From Chara braunii (taxonomy: Eukaryota > Streptophyta > Charophyceae > Charales > Characeae): a stretch of DNA of 22,195 nt. Below, piece by piece: positions 8,568 through 15,801 of the stretch; position 1 is the first letter of the stretch; the number at the start of each line of letters is the position of its first letter. Where the stretch lies: NCBI GenBank assembly GCA_003427395.1, contig BFEA01000008.1:744809-767003 (forward strand), given 5' to 3'. The notes beneath the pieces were generated by a model, which was given only the letters and a program-made list of their open reading frames with translations, was not told the origin of the DNA and made no database searches. Made by a program: the position numbers and the translations under genes.

Positions 8568-9588
8568 AGATAAGTCTCCATATCTTTGTGGTATTTTTTG
8601 CATTGAATCCGAACAAGCTAAACGTGCAGCTATGAACTTGTATTCGAGCATGAGTGTGACAGAGGGCGTCGTCAGAGGCAGTGCAAAGTACGATTTCAGG
8701 TTGAGGAAGTAGAGTATGATAGTTGTTTCTCAAAGTGAGCTGACAGAAACTGCCCTGGAGATAGTGACTGGATATGCGACGGAGCTGAAAGAGATCAGAA
8801 TTGTAGGCATCAAAGAAGAACAAGTTTCAGTGACGAACCTCGAAACTGCACCTGTGGGAGTGCAAGGAACCTGCACGTCAGCACTGTGTCAGCACTGTGG
8901 TGCCAAGGGTCCAGAAGAATTCCGGAAGTTTAGGGTCCAGTTGGGGAAAATAAAGAAATAGGCAAGGGTATAGTGGGGGGAAAAGAAATAGGCAGAAGGG
9001 AGTTTCAGAAGTATAGTGTCTAGTAGAAAAAAATAGGCGGAAGAGTTCTCGAAATTTAGGGAGTCCAGTTCAGTCCAGTCCAGGGCTCAGTCCAGTTCAG
9101 TCCAGTCTAGGGTTCAGTCCAGTTCAGTCCAGTCCAGTCAAGTCCAGCCCAGCCTCAGGGGCCCAGGAACTGAATTGTCAGATGATCAAAGGGCAGAAGC
9201 ATTTGCTGTCAATATGGAGGCTCACAAGAGTCGGTCAAGTACAAAATACAGGTAGGTCCTGTGCACTTGGTTGAAACAAAGTTTGACCATCAGTGACGTA
9301 CAAAAGATTCTTCAATTGTCGCCATTGTTGGGTAGTCAAACCACTACAATGAAACAAAATAGCATACGGAATTCTTTTTTCAATCAGTCAACTCGAGATT
9401 ATTTGCATAACCGCGGTTATGCAGTAGAGTGCCCAAACAACGAGTGAGAGGAGAAGTGAGACTCAGATTAGCTGTCGTTGACAGGGGTTCAAACAACGAG
9501 TGAGAGGAGAAGTGAGACTCACCGTAGCTGTCATTGACAGGTGTTGGGCACCATCGCTGTAGCATAGCATAGACAAGGAACAGAGAAG

Positions 9589-9680
<92 letters not shown>

Positions 9681-10071
9681 TTCTGAGGGCCAAGAGGGAG
9701 GGCTCATTCTCAGTGGTTTCTTGGCGTCCAGAGCCCCCCAGGTTGGTGCACAGAGGCTTGTTTATTTCTGAGCAATTTTGTGTGGTCATTTGTCATGCTT
9801 TGGTTTCCCACTCTCATGTGCTAAGTGCCTATCTGATGGTCATGACCTTCCCAAATTTCGTCCATCTTTTCTTTCTCGCAGGGATTGTGATCAAGCACGC
9901 AACGGACTTGTTGACCGTCTGGAGTTTCTGCGACCTGATCGTGTCTTCATGGTGAGCTTGGGAATAGACTGCATCACATGTTATCTACATGGTGTGCACG
10001 AGAATATCAGGAACCAATTTGCCAGTGAAGTTGATCGAGGTCTTCATACCTTTGTCGTTTTGTATTGAAGT

Positions 10072-10115
<44 letters not shown>

Positions 10116-10301
10116 NNNNNNNNNNNNNNNNNNNNNNNNNNNNNNNNNNNNNNNNNNNNNNNNNNNNNNNNNNNNNNNNNNNNNNNNNNNNNNNNNNNNN
10201 NNNNNNNNNNNNNNNNNNNNNNNNNNNNNNNNNNNNNNNNNNNNNNNNNNNNNNNNNNNNNNNNNNNNNNNNNNNNNNNNNNNNNNNNNNNNNNNNNNNN
10301 N

Positions 10302-10359
<58 letters not shown>

Positions 10360-13300
10360 CACACACACCATCACACACACACACACACACACACACACAG
10401 CCATTCGCCATAGTACCTGTCCGTAAAACATCACACAAGATGGCAATCTGTTGCAAACGCTGGTACACATATAAGTTATCACAACATCTTGATAGTCCTA
10501 CCTACAATCAAGCATCGGAGTCTGTGACCAGCATCCTCGAACGCCATGCGCTTTTCAATCAACGCTTCACAATCTAAACCCTAAATCCGAGCACACAAAT
10601 CCCCACCCACTCTATGTCCAATTCTCGGATTTACTCAGCGAAACAACCTTTCCCGATCTGCACCTTGCTTAGCACCTCATCTGGGTGGAATAGGGGCTGT
10701 TGCAGTGAAAATTTAAAACTCCTTGCTCTGACCTAGACTATTGCGGCTATGGTTGCCTTCTTCCTCAAGAGAAAGTACAACGCTGTCCAATTGCAGAAAC
10801 AAATGAATGAACTTGAGAGGAGGCAGGGAAAGAAGAAGAAAAAGATGTACACCAGCAAAGACCAATGATAATTCCTTCCTTCTCCGCCAACCACTCTTCT
10901 CCTCCTTTTCTCCTCCTCTCTTATTTAAACAATAAATAATAATAATAATGTTGAATGGCTGAACCAGAATCGATGTCCAAGGCCCTCGTCTACTGCAGGT
11001 ATCACATGAGGTCCACTAAAGCAATGGTGTTACATGCTGCGCCTGCAACAGGCTGCACGGGCCATTTTCAGGCCCGTGTCCTTTTCAGCCCGAAAGCCTG
11101 AAAACAAGGGCCCACAGGCCCTGTATCGTTTCAGCCTGAAGGCCTGAAAACAAGGGCCTACAGGCCCTGTGTCATTTCAGCCTAAAACAGGGCCTTTCCG
11201 GCCCTGAGTCTTTTCAGCCTGAAACTGAGGGCTATTTTCCGGCCCTCATGAGATTGACCTGCCCTGAAACTCTGGCACCAGACCAGTGTTTTAGCTCAGG
11301 CCATTTTTGGCCTATTTTCAAGACAACCTTTGTTTGAGCTTCAACCCCAGGGTCTGGCATGTTTTGGCATTGGCAAGAGCAGCCTCCTACCGGCCAGCAC
11401 TATATAACACTGGCCCGCCCTGCAGGCTGCAGGTAGTTCCAAGGTACTTCCCAGGCACTTCACGTGCAGTTCAGAAGGCAGGAGGCAGTCTTCAGGATTC
11501 GGCAGCAGCTCTCTGGAGGAGCGCTGCAGTAGTAGTAGTGGCGCTAGCAGTAGTCTTCAGTGCTGGGCGCTAGTAGCGTTAGCAGTAGTCTTCAGCGCTG
11601 GGCGCTAGTAGGAGCTAGAGTAGTACTGGAGAGAGAGAGAGATTGGGCGGAGGCCAGGGAGACTTACCTGCAGCGCCATACCTCCAGCTTCGTCTTCAAG
11701 GTACCTGGAGCACAGCGCCATCTTCACAGGATAATACCTGGCACATGGGAGAGAGAGAGTTCTTCTTCTTCCTCTTCTCAGTCCACCATCTCCCTCTCAC
11801 CCTCTCGCTACCTGACTTAACTGCATCAGCAGACTACGAGAGAAAGGGAGAGCTTGGTGACATTTGGATCCAGACTCGACATTTGGGCTTCAGACTTTTT
11901 TTTTTTTTTTTTTTTTTTTCACAAGAACACGCCCCTGCCAATGTTAGTGATGCTGATAAGAGCAGACACCACTAACACCCAGGGAGAGGCTCCATCTATT
12001 GGTGGGGAGCATCACCTGCTGGAAAACGGGTCCAGCGTCCCATATGCAAAAATACATCAGATCTGACAAAAATGTTGGGGGGGGGGGAACCTCTTCACCT
12101 TGACTCGGTGCCAGATCCCTACTGCTACAAACTAGTTCCTCCCTCCCCACTCCACAGATGTGACCCTTTTATATACATGAGTATGTGCGTAGAGTTTGAC
12201 GGGGGATTATTTGGGACTTGTAACGAAGACTTGGTGTTGACGACATTCCCATCTCTCCCCCTCTTCTTCGTCTGTTCCCCTCCTCTTCGTCTGTGCATGA
12301 TCTGGACCTGGCACATTCTTCCTGTGTGTAGCGCCAGGCCCCTTCACACCTTGTGATGAGGATGATGTATGTTTGGTCTGTACTGCGACATTGATTGGGC
12401 TAGTCATTGGTATCCTAGCATTCTGCTACGCTGTCTTGTACCACGAGAGAGAGGTCAGTCCCGGTCAGGTCAGGACTTGTATCTAAGTCCCGCTTGTTGA
12501 GATTCCACTTGCACTGCATTGTCCATTCAGTCCTTTTTATCACATCGCGGATCCTTGGCTATTTACATACATCGCCCAACTGGTCATGTAACACATGGCC
12601 ACTCTTCTTCCTTCCTCCTCAAAGGCCGAGGCTATGGCGGATTACCAGGGCCTTGCCCTGCCAAAGGACAACACAAAGCAGCTATGGCTGCTCCTGCTCA
12701 GGCCGTCATGCCTGACTCTGCCTCAAAGCTTCTTGGTGCAGCTCTACCCCAGCGGGGCCTTCCAGATGCAGCGTCCACCAAGGTGATGAAGATGGCATCC
12801 TCCATAGTCCTAAGTTCCTCTGGCGCTCTCCCTCTTCCTAGTCCTCGTCTCCCTCCTCCTCCAGCCCGTGCTCCTCCACCATAGCCTTGGTGGAGAGCCG
12901 GGCGCTCTGTCCTCCCCAGCAGCGCTGCTCCAAGCAGCGTTGCTCCAGCGAGCGCTCCAAGCAGTGTGTCACCAAACTTGCACACCGAAGAACGAGTACT
13001 TTGCTCCTCCTGGAGATATAGTGGCCTGCTTGCCTCTTGGGCGGCGACTTCCTAGGCCGCGCGGCCTCCAAGCAACTGGTACCTCCTCCCTTTTGGAGGG
13101 AAACATCATTGCAGACTCTGATATTGCCTGTCAGGCCATAGATGGACTGGTACCCGCCTAGACCTAGCCCACGGCTACTGCGCCTCTAAAAATGCCAACT
13201 TTGTCTTCTTCTGCTCAGCCTCAAGTACCCTCTTCCGCCTACCTGCTACTTGAGTGTTTTTTCACTGCTCCAAAGCGTCGTGGGCCTCTTTCCCCGCTAC

Positions 13301-15768
13301 TTGAGTGTTTTCCGCACTGCAACCCTCAATGTCACGGCCACAGGTAAGTATCGGCCCCTCAGGCCTCCCGCACGGTCAAGTACCGGGTCAGACACACACC
13401 CAAACGGACAAGCACTCAGACAGGCACGCAGACCAGGAAACACGCACACACTCAGACTTGGAAAACTCAGCAACAAGCGGGAAACTCAGCAAAACTCAGA
13501 AATCAGCTATGTGTCTCAGTCCCTGTTTGGAAGGTCCTTGCATCTTCCTCTAACCCTTGCTATGGTGCCTTCTTCCTTCGGTGCAGGTGTCTGTCCAAGT
13601 TGAACTGTTGCACGAGCCACCAGCAGCTCGCCCACAACCTTGCGAATGAACAACTGCCTTTCGGCAATGAGAACCTTTGACTGGATGTGGCGTGCTTGGG
13701 ACCTGTACTGGTCCCCCACAGCCTGTCGGCTGCATGTTTGCTGTTCCGAAGCCTCCGGACTTTCTTGGGATGCTGCTGCAAACTGGACTTTGGGACTGGA
13801 CATGTCTATCGGGTACTGGTAGACTTTTACAACCTGTGAATTTTAGTTCTGGAACCGAGCGGACTACGACGCTTCGACCTACAGATCCTACAGAACCCCT
13901 AAGAACCTGGGGCTGGGCCTACCAAGACCTAGTGGGACTGGGTCCAACTGGGACTCTGGGACCAAGACTTGGGACATGTCCACAGCGTGAAATCCTTTCA
14001 GTGTTGGATTTAAAAAAAAAACTGGAGGAACGTGAAAAAAATTGTGAAATACTGACTATGCTCCTAGGCTACCAGCCGGGCCGGCCGGGTCCCGGGTGGC
14101 CAGCCCATGCAAAGACCAGAGAAGGTCCCACCAAAAATAAAATAAAATAAAGGCCTCCAAAAAATCCGAAAAACAACTATGTTATGCAGAAAAATAAATT
14201 GAACAACTTTTGCCTCAGGGTCACATCGAAATTCTTTACCAAATTTAAAATAAAAAATAAAATAAAATATATATTTATTTATTTTTTTATTTTTTATTTT
14301 TTATTTTTTATTTTTTATTTTTTATTATTTGGCCGGCCGGGCAAGTGACCCCGGTCCACTCTGGTAGCCTAGCTGTGCTCGATACTCATTTCGTTTTTGG
14401 TCATGCATATGCGCTTGCTGATTTTTTGCATGCATAGCTTCTACTACGGCTTCATGAGGATATTGAAAATGCAGTGAACCACTGTCACCGATTGCATCAT
14501 CTAGAGGCTCTTGGAGCCATGGTGGAGCTCCTAGATCATCGTGTCACAGTGCCCAGTACATGCAGGTATGCCTGTCTGCCATCTTACAGCAAAGTACGGC
14601 CTGCTTTTTTTATTTTAATTTTATATTAATTGTTATTGCCTGCCTTTTTTTTTTTTTTCCTCTTTCCCCGCTCTCATTTTCTGTTTAAAAAAGGTCTGAA
14701 AAGAAAAGAAGGTATTGCCTTCTCGTGTTTAGCAGTATATGTGGAATCACAGTCACATAGCGGCTTATGCGAAACAGATCTGCTGCTCAAATGACGTTTG
14801 TCAAGTTTGCTGTATATTATTTTATTTGTGTTTTCGTTTATTTGTTTGTTGGGTATTGGTGAATTTAAACAGAAAGACATTTATTCTACGTGAGTACTGG
14901 TCACACGTGGTTAGCAGAGACCCCCGCTTTTTGGGCTATAGGAAAACAGTGAAAAGGGCATTTGCCATTTGATGATGATTTTGAGTTGTTTTTCTTCCTT
15001 GTTTTTTACCCTGTTGTATTTTTGGCGAATGTTTCTGGGTGCGAAGTTCGGTGCTTGCTGTAGCCTTGCAGATAACGGTTTTGGCAAGCCCTGAAAATCC
15101 AATAAATCGAAAAAATGACGAGGATTAAAAAGCGTGAAAATCCTGACGACTGTAAAGGGCGAGTTTTGCATGAAAAGTTTGAAAACAAATTTTTGCCTAG
15201 GGGTATTTGGCTTGTTTGTGTTTTGTTTATTTTTCCCGTTTTTTCTTTTGCTGTTGGTTTATTTGTTGTCCGCTCTATGGATGGCACGTTTTGTTATTAA
15301 GACTACGTAAAAAAACCCTGAATAGGGCTTCTGGTATTGACAAACAAATCAATTGAGCAGTTTCGTTTCGCCCCCCTCCCCCTCCCCGCCATCGATGACC
15401 ACCAGTTCCGCGCTTTTTTTTTTTTTTTTTTTTTTCCTCGTTCGCACGCGTGTTCGGCCGCGTCTCCTTCCCTACTCATCGACTTTTTCTTCTTCTTCTT
15501 CTTCTTCCTCCTCGTCTTCTCCTCCTCTCCTCCTCCTCCTCCTCTTCTTCTTCTTCTTCTTCTTCTTCTTCTTCTTCTTCTTCTTCTTCCCCCCTCACTG
15601 CCCGCCGTCGATGACCACCAGTTCGTGCGCGTGTTCGGCCGCGCCTGCTACACGCGTGTTCGGCCGCGCCTCCTCCCCCCTCATCGACTTTTTCGTCTTC
15701 TTTTTTTCTTCTTCTTCCTCCTCGTCTTATCCTCCTCTCCTCCTCCTCCTCCTCCTCCTCCTCCTCCT

Positions 15769-15801
<33 letters not shown>

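Larger units (their letters stand above)
11028..12466 (+). mobile_element. Solo-type LTR (LTR1) in intron 2
   Basis: It aligns along most of its length with LTR2 (~20226-21328) in the same orientation: CCTGCCCTGAAACTC, CAAGACAACCTTTGTTTGA, the TATA box TATATAA at 11401, CTGGCCCGCCCTGCAGGCTG, AGACTTACCTG, TGGATCCAGACTCGACAT, and CTTCACACC near the end. The start is probably TGTTACATG near 11028. The 3' end near 12466 lacks a primer-binding site, so no internal region follows. It carries a ~300-bp insertion. Because it sits in an intron between exons 2 and 3, it is not the partner LTR of LTR2. Confidence 0.75.

Noticed and set aside
8042-8580. Regular repeats as a CRISPR array
   Set aside because: Unequal spacing, diverged copies, GA microsatellites between them and a eukaryotic setting.
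10065-10577. Long ORFs reading Ser-Leu or His-Thr repeats across the N gap
   Set aside because: They translate CT/CA microsatellite and unknown bases.
10574-10586. AAACCCTAAAT as telomeric sequence
   Set aside because: A single telo-box-like word, which occurs widely by chance or in plant promoters.
14280-14327. T-rich heptamer tract as an internal telomere repeat
   Set aside because: The unit is TTTTTTA, not TTTAGGG, and it fits as one arm of the MITE-like hairpin.
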